Positions 10,138-20,273 are shown, counted from the stretch's first letter. The stretch is 64,000 nt of DNA from Phenylobacterium sp. (GCA_020402585.1 JADBZH010000038.1:27561-91560); one strand, 5' to 3'. Made by a program: numbers and translations. The notes: generated by a model from the letters alone, not told the origin.

Positions 10138-11112
10138 ATGCTGGCCTCGCCCTTTCCGATTCTCTTCATCACCGCCACGCGGATCGGTGACGCCGTGCTC
10201 TCCTCCGGCCTCATTCATCGCCTCTCTGAGGAAATCCCCGGGCCCCGGTTCACCATCGTCGCCGGCCCGGCTGCGGCGCCCCTGTTCCAGGACGTGCCCG
10301 GACTGGAGGCGATCATCCCCTTCGAGAAGTCGCGGGACGGCGGTCACTGGATCCGACTCTGGAGCCGGGTCCGCCGCCGGTCCTGGGGGCTTGTCGTCGA
10401 CCTGAGGGGGTCGGCCCTGAGCGGCTTCCTGAGGCGCCGGCGCCGGGCGGTCTATCGGCGCTCGCCTGGTCCGCCCGTTCACAAGGTCATCGAGGCGGCG
10501 AAGGTCCTGGGCCTCCAGGACGATCCCCCGGCGCCCCACATCTTCGTCGGGGAGGCCGCCGCCCGGCAGGCCGCAGCCCTGGTGGCCGGCGAAGGTCCGA
10601 TCCTGGCCCTCGGGCCGGCCGCCAACTGGGTCGGCAAGACCTGGCCCGTCGAGCGTTTCGCCCAGGTCGCGATCCAGTTGCTGGGGCCGGGCGGCCCCCT
10701 GGCCGGCGGGCGACTGCTGGTGGCGGGCGGGCCCCAGGACAGGGGGGTCCTTCCCACCCTTCGGGCCGTCACCCCCCGGGACCGGTTCATCGACCTGGTG
10801 GGCAAGGTGGACCTCGTCACCCTGCACGCCGCCCTAGGCTCTGCCCGGCTCTTCATCGGCAATGACTCCGGCCTCATGCACCTCGCCGCCGCAGCGGGCG
10901 CGCCCACCCTCGGGCTCTTCGGGCCGTCGGACGAGCAGCTCTACGCCCCCTGGGGTGATCACGGCCGGGTGCTGCGGGGCGCACGGACCCTGGACCAGAT
11001 CCGGACCCTCGATCCGGACCTCTCCCAGTCCATCTGCCACATGATGGACCTCTCCGTAGAGAGCGTCCTGGCGGCCAGCCGGAGACTGGTGTCTGAGACC
11101 GAAGTCCCATGA
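10138..11112 (+). CDS. Glycosyltransferase family 9 (heptosyltransferase-like)
   Basis: 324 residues from the ATG at 10138. An upstream in-frame ATG at 10081 would overlap the ygfZ start and adds a charged non-conserved stretch, so it is rejected. Family 9 enzymes transfer heptose from ADP-heptose to the lipopolysaccharide inner core. Diagnostic parts are the N-terminal PFPILFITATRIGDAVLSSG, LALGPAANWVGKTWP in the middle, and FIGNDSGLMHLAAA followed by LGLFGPSDE in the nucleotide-sugar site. No other LPS genes are adjacent, so the acceptor is unknown. Confidence 0.9.
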   Translation: MLASPFPILFITATRIGDAVLSSGLIHRLSEEIPGPRFTIVAGPAAAPLFQDVPGLEAIIPFEKSRDGGHWIRLWSRVRRRSWGLVVDLRGSALSGFLRRRRRAVYRRSPGPPVHKVIEAAKVLGLQDDPPAPHIFVGEAAARQAAALVAGEGPILALGPAANWVGKTWPVERFAQVAIQLLGPGGPLAGGRLLVAGGPQDRGVLPTLRAVTPRDRFIDLVGKVDLVTLHAALGSARLFIGNDSGLMHLAAAAGAPTLGLFGPSDEQLYAPWGDHGRVLRGARTLDQIRTLDPDLSQSICHMMDLSVESVLAASRRLVSETEVP

Positions 11113-11194
11113 CCCGCGCGGAACACGGGGTGAAAACTCTGGACGCTTATGCCGCCCCGGCTAAGTTGGGCCCCTGCGGAGAGCGCTGGGGCGG

Positions 11195-12121
11195 ATGGCC
11201 GACAACAGGATCCTTCATACTGAGTTGATGCGGGCGGGACCGGGGTCGCCGGCGTCGCCTGTCCTGTTTGACGCCCTGAGGCGGCCGGCGGGCCGCGAAG
11301 TCATGATCCCTGCGGCCGCCGCGGTCGCCCACGCCGCTTTCGCCGCCCCCTGGCGGGTCCCGGAGATCCTGGATCATCTGTCCGGACTGGCGCCTTCCAC
11401 GCCTGCGCCGTCCCGGCCTGCGCTGGAGGTCGGCGAGCCTCTGGTGGAGGCGCTCTGGGCGATTGTCGACGGCGCCGGCGGAGGACGGTCGGCCCTTGAG
11501 TTCACCCAGGCCACGGCGGCCCTGGCGGGCCATCTCGATCCCGGTTTCCGCGAGGCGCTGCTTGAGGTCAGCCGAAGCTGGCCGGGCGTCTCAGAGGCCG
11601 TCGCCCAGGGCTGGCCGGAACCCTTCACCCTTGAGGCCCTGGCCGCTGCGCCGGCGGGGTCCCTGGCGGGCCAGTTCCACGACCTGATCGTCCGCAACGG
11701 TTTTGACCTGGAGGTCCTCGACCGGGACGTTCTCGCCCTGCGCGACCTGCCGCCGCCCCTCGACTACCTGAACGCCCGGATCCTGCAGGTGCACGATCTC
11801 TGGCACCTGGTGGGCGGCTATCACACCACGGGCCTGCACGAGATCGCCATCTCGGCCTTCCAGCTGGCGCAGTTCGGTCATGCCTATTCCGCCTCGGTCC
11901 TGGCGGTCACCCTGGCTTCAGCCTCGGCAGATCCGGTCCGCTACGGCGTCCTGGCAGGGGTCATCGCGGCCGCCTGGCGGCATGGCCGCACCACGCCGCC
12001 CCTGCTGGGGGTCGACTGGCCGTCGCTCTGGGCCGAGCCGGTCGGGACGGTCCGGGAGCGCCTGGGCGTCACGGCCTTCGAGTCTCCCTGGCCTGCGGAC
12101 CTTTTCGAGCGGGCGGCCTGA
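11195..12121 (+). CDS. coq4: Coq4 family ubiquinone biosynthesis protein
   Basis: 308 residues. Coq4 carries the metal-binding motif HDxxH-x11-E, found here exactly as His200-Asp201-x-x-His204 and Glu216 (HDLWHLVGGYHTTGLHE). In eukaryotes Coq4 organises the CoQ complex and removes the ring carboxyl with hydroxylation at C1; bacterial homologues occur mainly in Alphaproteobacteria that lack some E. coli Ubi enzymes. The motif lies in a helical region followed by FQLAQFGHAYSAS. Another ubiquinone enzyme, coq7, is 40 kb away. The N-terminal 90 residues are less conserved. Function is well supported by the motif; exact reaction in this organism is inferred. Confidence 0.88.
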   Translation: MADNRILHTELMRAGPGSPASPVLFDALRRPAGREVMIPAAAAVAHAAFAAPWRVPEILDHLSGLAPSTPAPSRPALEVGEPLVEALWAIVDGAGGGRSALEFTQATAALAGHLDPGFREALLEVSRSWPGVSEAVAQGWPEPFTLEALAAAPAGSLAGQFHDLIVRNGFDLEVLDRDVLALRDLPPPLDYLNARILQVHDLWHLVGGYHTTGLHEIAISAFQLAQFGHAYSASVLAVTLASASADPVRYGVLAGVIAAAWRHGRTTPPLLGVDWPSLWAEPVGTVRERLGVTAFESPWPADLFERAA

Positions 12122-12127
12122 CCCCGT

Positions 12128-12148
12128 CCCGCCGTTGCCTCCGGCGGG
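12128..12148 (+). terminator. Weak hairpin after coq4
   Basis: Seven-base stem CCCGCCG / CGGCGGG with a seven-base loop directly after the coq4 stop. No T-run follows, so intrinsic termination is uncertain. Confidence 0.3.
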
Positions 12149-12215
12149 TCGAGTCCCTACTTTCCGCGCAACGCGCCCAAGTGCGCTCTGAACACAAGAC
12201 CTGGAGGGTTTCCCG

Positions 12216-13844
<1,629 letters not shown>

Positions 13845-13867
13845 CCCGGCGCGCCGGCGGCGCAGTC

Positions 13868-13881
13868 TTGACCTCGATCAA
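13868..13881 (+). promoter_or_regulatory. FNR/FixK-type box
   Basis: TTGAC-CTCG-ATCAA, a near-perfect match to the anaerobox TTGAY-N4-RTCAA. It is centred about 57 bases before the start of the 44-residue membrane protein gene. If the site works as a class II activator (centre at -41.5), transcription would start near 13916, just before the AGGAGG ribosome site. FixK in Caulobacter activates microaerobic respiration genes. Confidence 0.6.
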
Positions 13882-13931
13882 GGCGGCGCCCGCCGCAGCG
13901 TGGAGGATGGGGGCCTCATCAGGAGGTTCAC

Positions 13932-14066
13932 ATGCCCCATCTTTCCCTCGCCGAGCAGGCCTATCTGCTGACCGCCTTTGGCGCCTTCGCCGTCTTCATC
14001 CTGGCGCTGGGCAGCGTCTCGACCCGCATCATGCTGGGTCGCAAGGACGCGCCGCCCAGGGGCTGA
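13932..14066 (+). CDS. Small single-span membrane protein (44 aa)
   Basis: Short gene with a perfect AGGAGG ribosome site (13921-13926) five bases before the ATG. The product has a polar N-terminus (MPHLSLAEQAY), one hydrophobic span (LLTAFGAFAVFILALG) and a basic C-terminal tail (TRIMLGRKDAPPRG), so it probably sits in the inner membrane with one span. I do not recognise a family. The upstream FNR/FixK-type box suggests expression at low oxygen, as for small accessory subunits of terminal oxidases, but no oxidase genes are nearby. It is convergent with the MBL hydrolase gene, 19 bases away. Confidence 0.7.
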   Translation: MPHLSLAEQAYLLTAFGAFAVFILALGSVSTRIMLGRKDAPPRG

Positions 14067-14085
14067 CCGGCTCCGCCGGCGGCCC

Positions 14086-14988
14086 TCAGGGACGCCGGTA
14101 GGTTGCGCCCGGTCCGGGCTCGCCATCGCAGGCCAGGACGCCCCGGCGCACCAGGTCGATCGCGTGGCCGAGCAGGGAGTTGGCCGCGGCCGGGTGCAGC
14201 CGCTTGTCCACCGCAGCGTAGAGTTCCGGCACCATGTCGGCGATCCGGCCGACCCCCTTGTCCACGCAGGCCAGGAACTGGGCCTCGCGACCGCGACGGT
14301 GCGCGGCGTAGGCGGCGATGAACGGGGCGACCTCGGTGATGGGCGGACCGTGGGTCGGCCACAGGGTGTCGAACCTCCGGTCCGCCACCTTCTGCAGGCT
14401 GTCCATGTAGGCGGTCATGTCGCCGCCGGGCGGCGAGACCACGGTCGTCGACCAGCCCATGATGTGATCGCCTGAGAACAGGGCGTTCTCCTCGTGCAGG
14501 GCGAAGCAGATGTGGTTCAGGGTGTGGCCGGGCGTGGCCACAGCCTCCAGCGTCCAGCCCGGTCCGCGGATGATCTCACCGCCCCGGATCACGATCTCCG
14601 GCCGGAAGCTCTCATCCTCGTCCGCCTCCACCACGATCCCGTCCGCGGCGCCGATCCGGGACGGGGGGCAGCCGTGTATGCGGGCGCCTGTCCGGGCCTT
14701 CAGGGGGCCGGCGAGGGGGGAATGGTCCGAGTGGTGGTGGGTGATCAGGATGTCGGTAATGGTCTCCCCGGCGGTGGCCGCCAGGATGGCCTCGAGGTGG
14801 TCGTCCAGGTCCGGGCCGGGGTCGATGACCGCCACCTGTCCCCTGCCGATGATGTAGGTGCCCGTGCCCAGGAAGGTGAAGGGGCCGGGGTTGTTCGCGA
14901 CCACGCGGCGGATCAGGGGCGAGACCTGGTCGCAGGCGCCGTACTCGAAGGTGATGTCCTTGACGAAGGGGATCATGGGGCCGCTCAC
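14086..14988 (-). CDS. MBL-fold metallo-hydrolase, LACTB2-like
   Basis: 300 residues. The metal motif H-x-H-x-D-H is HHHSDH at 84-89 (His84, His86, Asp88, His89), preceded by VAVIDPGPDLDDH and followed by TPGHTLNHICF, the third histidine loop, and FSGDHIMGW with the bridging Asp. The C-terminal 70 residues form a winged-helix-like tail typical of LACTB2/RNase-like members of the family. Substrate unknown: LACTB2 in mammals is an endoribonuclease, other relatives are thioesterases. It overlaps the upstream DUF442 gene by ATGA (14985-14988), so the two are translated together. Confidence 0.9.
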   Translation of the reverse strand: MSGPMIPFVKDITFEYGACDQVSPLIRRVVANNPGPFTFLGTGTYIIGRGQVAVIDPGPDLDDHLEAILAATAGETITDILITHHHSDHSPLAGPLKARTGARIHGCPPSRIGAADGIVVEADEDESFRPEIVIRGGEIIRGPGWTLEAVATPGHTLNHICFALHEENALFSGDHIMGWSTTVVSPPGGDMTAYMDSLQKVADRRFDTLWPTHGPPITEVAPFIAAYAAHRRGREAQFLACVDKGVGRIADMVPELYAAVDKRLHPAAANSLLGHAIDLVRRGVLACDGEPGPGATYRRP

Positions 14989-15401
14989 ATCGGCCGGGGC
15001 AGGACGGCGGAGAGGTCGTAGCCGGCCCCGGCGGCCAGGGCGACCAGGGCCTCCCGGTCATGGTCGCCGGCCCTCAGGGACCCCAGGGCCCAGGCGGTGA
15101 CGGACCGGGTGCCCGAGCGGCAATAGGCCAGCACCGGGCCGGGCGCCTCAGACACGGCGGCGAAGACGGCGTCGGCCGTCGCGGCGTCCGGCATGCCGGC
15201 GAAGGGGATGTGCACGAACTCCAGGCCCGCCGCCTGGGCGGCCGCATTCATCGTCCCGCCCGAGGGCTGGCCGGGACCTTCGCTGTCCGGCCGGTTGCAG
15301 ACCACCCGCACGAAGCCCTGCTGTGCGGCGGCGGCCATGTCCTCTGGCGCGAGCTGTGGCGCGACGGAAAGGCGCTCGGTGACGCGGTGGAACTCGGACA
15401 T
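14985..15401 (-). CDS. TIGR01244/DUF442 phosphatase- or sulfurtransferase-like protein
   Basis: 138 residues from the ATG at 15401, which has AGGAGG a few bases upstream; a longer frame to 15482 lacks support. The family has a dual-specificity-phosphatase-like fold with the P-loop CRSGTRS, Cys94 as nucleophile. In other bacteria DUF442 domains are fused to an MBL sulfur dioxygenase (Blh), linked to sulfide detoxification. Here the partner is a separate MBL gene overlapping by four bases, but that MBL is LACTB2-like rather than ETHE1-like, so a sulfide role is only a possibility. Confidence 0.85.
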   Translation of the reverse strand: MSEFHRVTERLSVAPQLAPEDMAAAAQQGFVRVVCNRPDSEGPGQPSGGTMNAAAQAAGLEFVHIPFAGMPDAATADAVFAAVSEAPGPVLAYCRSGTRSVTAWALGSLRAGDHDREALVALAAGAGYDLSAVLPRPM

Positions 15402-15520
15402 GGACCCATCCTCCTGACTCCCCGCCCCTCGGATTACGGGCGGGTGCGTTGACATCATCGGGGGGGGATGGAAGTTTCGCAATCGTCAGGCCCGCAAAAA
15501 GACCTCGTCACGGCTCCCCC

Positions 15521-16444
15521 ATGCTGCGCTTCATCGGTCGACGTCTTCTCGTGGCGGGGCCCACCTTGCTGGTGGTGATCACCCTGGCCTTCTTCATGAT
15601 GCGGGCGGCCCCGGGAGGGCCGTTCGACTCAGAGCGGCGCCTGCCGCCGGCGGTGGAGCAGAACCTCAAGGCCCGCTACGGCCTCGACCGGCCCCTTCCG
15701 GAGCAGTTCCTCGCCTACCTCGGCGGCGTGGTGCGCGGGGATTTCGGTCCGTCGCTGAAGTACCCCGACAAGACCGTGGCCGACATTCTGAAACAGAACG
15801 CCCCCGTCAGCCTGAAGCTGGGGCTGGCCTCCATGATCCTCGCCCTGGCGGTGGGGGTCTCTCTGGGCGTCCTGGCGGCCCTGCGGCGCAACGGGATCCT
15901 GGACGTCGGCGCCATGGGCCTGGCCATACTGGGGGTCTGCGTGCCGACCTTCGTCACGGCGCCCCTGCTGATCCTGCTGTTCGGGTCGACCCTGCAGTGG
16001 CTTCCCAACGGCGGATGGAACGGCGGGGCCCTGCCCAACATGATCCTGCCGGTCATCGTCCTGGCCCTGCCTCAGGCGGCCATACTGTCGCGCCTGACCC
16101 GGGCCGGGATGATCGAGGCCCTGGCCGCCGGCCATGTCCGCACCGCCCGGGCCCGGGGCCTGCCGGAGGCCGCCGTCGTCCTGCGCCACGCCCTGCGCCC
16201 GGCCCTGACCCCCCTGGTCAGCTATCTGGGCCCCGCCGCCGCCGGCCTGCTGACCGGCTCCCTGGTGGTGGAGAAGATCTTCAACCTGCCGGGCCTGGGG
16301 AAGTTCTTCGTCATCAGCGCCCTGCAGCGGGACTACACCGTGGTGATGGGCATGATCGTGGTCTATGCGGGCCTGGTCCTCTTCCTGAACCTGCTGGGCG
16401 ACCTGATGCTGGCCGTGGTCGATCCCCGGGTGCGCCTGTCATGA
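15521..16444 (+). CDS. Oligopeptide/dipeptide ABC transporter permease OppB-like
   Basis: 307 residues from the ATG at 15521; a GTG/ATG-rich extension to 15449 is not conserved. OppB-type permease with an N-terminal span (RRLLVAGPTLLVVITLAFFMMRAAPGG is interrupted here for brevity), the periplasmic GLDRPLPEQF region and five more spans. The EAA loop reads RTARARGLPEAAVVLRHALR. It forms a translationally coupled pair with the OppC-type gene (ATGA at 16441-16444). No binding protein or ATPase gene adjoins, so this half-transporter must borrow partners encoded elsewhere or belongs to a scattered system. Confidence 0.92.
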   Translation: MLRFIGRRLLVAGPTLLVVITLAFFMMRAAPGGPFDSERRLPPAVEQNLKARYGLDRPLPEQFLAYLGGVVRGDFGPSLKYPDKTVADILKQNAPVSLKLGLASMILALAVGVSLGVLAALRRNGILDVGAMGLAILGVCVPTFVTAPLLILLFGSTLQWLPNGGWNGGALPNMILPVIVLALPQAAILSRLTRAGMIEALAAGHVRTARARGLPEAAVVLRHALRPALTPLVSYLGPAAAGLLTGSLVVEKIFNLPGLGKFFVISALQRDYTVVMGMIVVYAGLVLFLNLLGDLMLAVVDPRVRLS

Positions 16445-17322
16445 CCGACCTCGCCACCCATCCGACGCCCGCTGCGCGCGGCCGCAGCCTGACAGACGAC
16501 GCCATTGCGCGGCTTCGGGTCAATCGCGCCGCCACCCTCAGCCTGGGGGTCCTGGTCCTCCTGACCCTCTTCGCCCTGTTCGGTCCGCTCCTGAGCCCCT
16601 GGCCCTACGACCAGGTGAACAAGGACCATGTCTGGGTCCCGCCCCTGACCGATGGCCACCTCCTGGGGACCGACGCCCTGGGACGGGACCTGCTGGCGCG
16701 CCTCGCCATGGGCCTGCGCGTCTCCCTCGCCATCGGACTGGTCGCCACCCTGGTCTCCCTGGTCATCGGCGTCGCCTGGGGGGCGACCGCAGGCTACATT
16801 GGCGGCGCCGTGGACGAGGCCATGATGCGCATTGTGGACGTTCTCTACGCCCTGCCTTTCATCTTCTTCGTCATCCTTCTGATGGTCGCCTTCGGGTCGA
16901 ACATCCTTCTGATCTTCGTGGCCATCGGCGCCGTCGAGTGGCTGACCATGAGCCGGATCGTCCGCGGACAGACCCTGTCGCTGAAGCAGAAGGAGTTCAT
17001 CGAGGCGGCGAGGGCTGCAGGCCTCGGGCGGATGTCCATTGTCGCCCGGCACATCATCCCCAACCTCCTGGGGCCGGTGGCGGTCTATGTCACCCTGACC
17101 ATCCCGGCGGTGATCCTGGCCGAGAGCTTCCTGTCCTTCCTGGGTCTGGGCGTCCAGCCGCCCATGGCCTCGCTCGGCACCCTGATCTCGGCGGGCGCCC
17201 AGGACATGGAGATGGCCTGGTGGCTGCTGGTCTTCCCGGCCCTGGCCATGGCCGCGACCCTGGCCGCCTTCAACTTCATCGGCGACGGCCTGCGGGACGC
17301 CCTGGACCCCAAGGACCGCTGA
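16441..17322 (+). CDS. Oligopeptide/dipeptide ABC transporter permease OppC-like
   Basis: 293 residues from the ATG at 16441 that overlaps the OppB stop; upstream in-frame sequence is out-of-frame OppB. The N-terminus has the OppC_N segment (RLRVNRAATLSLGVLVLL) and the loop GTDALGRDLLARLAMGLR typical of OppC/DppC. The EAA motif is FIEAARAAGLGRMSIVARH. Six spans are expected. The next 220 bases hold no ATPase gene. Substrates of such systems include di- and oligopeptides, nickel and opines, so the substrate is unassigned. Confidence 0.93.
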   Translation: MTDLATHPTPAARGRSLTDDAIARLRVNRAATLSLGVLVLLTLFALFGPLLSPWPYDQVNKDHVWVPPLTDGHLLGTDALGRDLLARLAMGLRVSLAIGLVATLVSLVIGVAWGATAGYIGGAVDEAMMRIVDVLYALPFIFFVILLMVAFGSNILLIFVAIGAVEWLTMSRIVRGQTLSLKQKEFIEAARAAGLGRMSIVARHIIPNLLGPVAVYVTLTIPAVILAESFLSFLGLGVQPPMASLGTLISAGAQDMEMAWWLLVFPALAMAATLAAFNFIGDGLRDALDPKDR

Positions 17323-17340
17323 AGGGCCTATTCCTCGCGG

Positions 17341-17545
17341 CTATTCCTCGCGACGGGCGCGGAAGGAGCGCTGGCCGTCGACGCTGATCAGATAGCTGCC
17401 AAGGGCGGCGGCCTTGATCACCACGCGGGAACCGGGCCGGGGCTCGCGGAGCAGGCTCTCAGTATCCGTCTGACGCCAGACCGCGCCGTGGTCCTGGCCA
17501 TGGCGGCCGCGGCGCGGTCCTACGGCGGCGGCTAGAGCCCCCGGG
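17341..17545 (-). pseudogene. Open stretch without a start, possible decayed gene 3' of sppA
   Basis: On the minus strand the frame ending at TAG 17341-17343 is open back through the sppA stop and reads with GC-rich third positions, ending ...GSRVVIKAAALGSYLISVDG then QRSFRARREE. There is no in-frame ATG and only an internal GTG pair. The pattern of a short beta-rich segment recalls an OB-like tail such as that of NfeD, which is often coupled to membrane proteases, but the match is weak. The last codons are part of a 12-13 base tandem duplication (17328-17340 and 17341-17353). It may be a remnant or chance. Confidence 0.25.
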
Positions 17546-19321
17546 TCACGGGGTGGCGGCCGGGGTCCGGACCGCCGCCGAGCCCGGCGGCATCCGGCTC
17601 CAGGCCATCTCGTCGAGAATCGCCTGGGCCCGCGGATCTCCCAGAAGCCAGGCCGAGGCGGCGAGCGTCCTCGCCGAGGCGGCGGAGACGCCGAACAGGC
17701 GCTCCAGGGCCTCGAAGGGCGAGCCCTCCGACGCCATCCACTTCAGGCGCATCTCCTGGTTGACGCCGGACAGGGCGCGGGCCCGGTCGACCGCGTCGTA
17801 GAAGCCCCCGATCTGGTCCACCAGGCCCAGCTCCCGGGCCTGGGCGCCGGTCCAGACCCGACCCTTGGCGAGGGACTCCACCCGCTCGATGGGCATCCGG
17901 CGACCCTCTGACACCCGGCCGATGAAGCGGGCGTAGATCTGGTCCATCCAGCGACCGAAGGCCGCCCTCTGGGCCTCTGTCAGGCCCGATCCCATGGCGA
18001 AGGCGGAGGCGTAATCCGAGCCCACGCCGACCTGGCGCAGATCCACGCCCACCCGGGCGAGGGCCTCGCCGAGGGCGATCTTGCCCCCGAAGACGCCAAT
18101 GGAGCCGGTCAGGGTGGTGGGCTGGGCGACGATGGCCGAGGCGTTGGACGAGATCCAGTAGCCGCCGGAGGCGGCGTAGGGGCCCATGGAGACCACGACG
18201 GGCTTGCCCGCCGCCTTGGCCGCCTCAACGGCGCGCCGGATCTGCTCGGAGGCGGTGTCCGATCCGCCGGGGGAGTTGACCCTCAGCACGATGGCGCGGA
18301 CGTCCTTGTCCTCGGTGGCGGCCCGGATGGCGTTCTCCAGGAGGTCGGAATAGATGGCGCCCTCGGCGGCGAAGGGGTTGGCCCCGCCGTCCCCGCCAGT
18401 GATGATTCCGCCCTCGGCGGTGACCACGGCGATGGCCGGACCGGTCAGGGACTTCAGGTCCCGCTGGCTGCGGGCGTATTCGCGCAGGTCCCGGAACTCC
18501 GCGTCCTTGCCGGCGCGGTCCGTCAGCTGCTTGCGGGCGGCGTCGAGATAGTCGACCCGGTCAATCAGGTTGAGCCTGAGCGCCTCCTCGGCCATCAGCG
18601 GCCCGGACTCCAGGGCCGCCTTCAGGCTGGCGGGAGACTGCCGGCGGTCCGCCGCCGCCCGGTTGAGGGCCGAGCCGTAGATCGACTCCAGCATGGACTG
18701 GGTCGCCTCGCGGTGGGCGGCCGTATAGTCGGACTGGAGGTAGCCGTTGACGGCGTTCTTGAACTCCTTGCGCTGCTCGTACTCGGCCCGCACGCCATAG
18801 CGGTCGAAGAGGCGCTTCAGGAAGATGTCCTCGGAGACCAGGCCCGTGGCCTGCAGGGAGGCGCCGGGTTGCATCCAGACCTGGCCGCCCGCCGCCGCCA
18901 GCATGTAGGTCGAGGGTGTCGCGCCGGCGGGATAGACCCCCTGGCTGAAGACGATCACCGGCTTACCGGTCTTGCGGAACCGCCGGAGCGAGTCGGCGAT
19001 CTCGTCGGCTGTGGCCGGCTGCATGCCGGTCTCCGGCAGGCGGACCAGGAGGCCGCGAACATGGTCGTCGGTCTCGGCCCTCCGGAGCGTGGTGACGATC
19101 TTCAGGACCGACAGGCTGGGCTGACCAAAGCTGGCGAAGGGATTGGCGCTGTCCTGGTCGGTGATCACCTCGCGCAGGTCCAGCTCCACCACGGTGCGCG
19201 CCGGGGTGGGTTCGGGGCCCGAGGCGCCGGCTGCGATGGCGATGAGCAGGATGGGTATGCCGACCAGGAAGAGCAGCAGGCCGGCGAAGACGCCGCACAT
19301 GGTCAGGAGGAAGTGTTTCAT
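17546..19321 (-). CDS. sppA: Signal peptide peptidase SppA, 67K type
   Basis: 591 residues, long form with two tandem S49 domains. SppA degrades cleaved signal peptides and other membrane peptides. A single N-terminal membrane span covers about residues 9-32. The catalytic Lys is Lys188 in RKEFKNAVNGY of the first domain and the nucleophile is Ser385 in PYAASGGYWIS of the second, matching the Lys/Ser pair of the E. coli enzyme. NSPGGS at 349-354 is the oxyanion-side loop. A 103-base gap separates it from the upstream DUF1963 gene. Confidence 0.95.
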   Translation of the reverse strand: MKHFLLTMCGVFAGLLLFLVGIPILLIAIAAGASGPEPTPARTVVELDLREVITDQDSANPFASFGQPSLSVLKIVTTLRRAETDDHVRGLLVRLPETGMQPATADEIADSLRRFRKTGKPVIVFSQGVYPAGATPSTYMLAAAGGQVWMQPGASLQATGLVSEDIFLKRLFDRYGVRAEYEQRKEFKNAVNGYLQSDYTAAHREATQSMLESIYGSALNRAAADRRQSPASLKAALESGPLMAEEALRLNLIDRVDYLDAARKQLTDRAGKDAEFRDLREYARSQRDLKSLTGPAIAVVTAEGGIITGGDGGANPFAAEGAIYSDLLENAIRAATEDKDVRAIVLRVNSPGGSDTASEQIRRAVEAAKAAGKPVVVSMGPYAASGGYWISSNASAIVAQPTTLTGSIGVFGGKIALGEALARVGVDLRQVGVGSDYASAFAMGSGLTEAQRAAFGRWMDQIYARFIGRVSEGRRMPIERVESLAKGRVWTGAQARELGLVDQIGGFYDAVDRARALSGVNQEMRLKWMASEGSPFEALERLFGVSAASARTLAASAWLLGDPRAQAILDEMAWSRMPPGSAAVRTPAATP

Positions 19322-19424
19322 GGAGCGCCCGGGGAGGGATCAGGGAAGGAGACCCTACCCCGGGACGCGGCGCGCGCCAATGGAGGGGGCGGACCTTCTG
19401 GACCTTCCCGACGTTCCGGGGCCC

Positions 19425-20273
19425 TCACAGGAACTGGGCGAGACCGAAGACGCGCGTGAAGTCCCTGGCCCGGGCGTCGGCCTCCCGAATCCAGAAATAG
19501 AGCCGACCGTTCTGGATCCAGTCGAAGCCTGCACCGGGATCGCTGTCGACCTGCAGGAGGAGCCTCCAGTCTTGCGCGGCCTCCAACTCCGCCGGGGTGG
19601 GATCGTCCTCGCCGACCTTGCGCAGGTCGCAGCCGCGGGCGGCGGCAACTGCGCATTGGACCTCCATGTCATCTCCCTGGAGGTTCCCGGGATAGCCGCC
19701 GATCTGGTGGGCGGGCTCGGGCGACAGGAAGCCGAGTATGGCGGCGTCCAGGGTCCGCTCCTCGTCGCGGGTCAAACCCCTCCAGTCGATCTCGACGCGC
19801 TCATCGGCGAAGGAGGTCCTCGGCTGGAAGGTGAGGGGAAAGGGGGCGATCCGGCTACGGGGTTTCAGGTCCGCCGGCGGCTCAAGGGGCGCACCCTCGC
19901 CCGTCTCCCAGCGGACGACGCAGGCCCCCGGCTGTTCCGGTTCGAAGTCCTGCGTGCGGGCGCCCATGTCGAGAAAGACGTGCAGCCGTCCCTCCGCCGG
20001 CAACCAATCCGGGCCGCCGGCGGCGCACACTTCCGCGAGGTCGATCCGGGCCAGGTGGGCCATGGGGAGGCCGCCGAACCGGGGCCAGTCGCCGGTGATC
20101 TCCGGCGCCCCTCCGAACCGGGTCTGTCCCCCGCCGCCGGGAACCAGGTGAAGGCATGGCCGGGCTTCTGCATGGATCCGGTCCAGGATGGCCTGGACCC
20201 GCTCGGTCGGCGGGAGAACCTCCCGCGGCGGGCGGGCGAAGAGCCTGCCCAGAAAACTGAAAACACCCGCCAT
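19425..20273 (-). CDS. DUF1963 (YwqG-like) protein
   Basis: 282 residues from the ATG at 20273, preceded by GAGGGAG; a GTG nine codons upstream is less likely. The protein has the DUF1963/YwqG pattern: TRFGGAPEITGDWPRFGG near residue 50, LHVFLDMG, and QIGGYPGNLQGDDMEVQC late in the chain. Family function is unknown; members are soluble cytosolic proteins. It follows the HH-motif protein gene by 75 bases on the same strand and precedes sppA. Confidence is in the family, not in any activity. Confidence 0.82.
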   Translation of the reverse strand: MAGVFSFLGRLFARPPREVLPPTERVQAILDRIHAEARPCLHLVPGGGGQTRFGGAPEITGDWPRFGGLPMAHLARIDLAEVCAAGGPDWLPAEGRLHVFLDMGARTQDFEPEQPGACVVRWETGEGAPLEPPADLKPRSRIAPFPLTFQPRTSFADERVEIDWRGLTRDEERTLDAAILGFLSPEPAHQIGGYPGNLQGDDMEVQCAVAAARGCDLRKVGEDDPTPAELEAAQDWRLLLQVDSDPGAGFDWIQNGRLYFWIREADARARDFTRVFGLAQFL

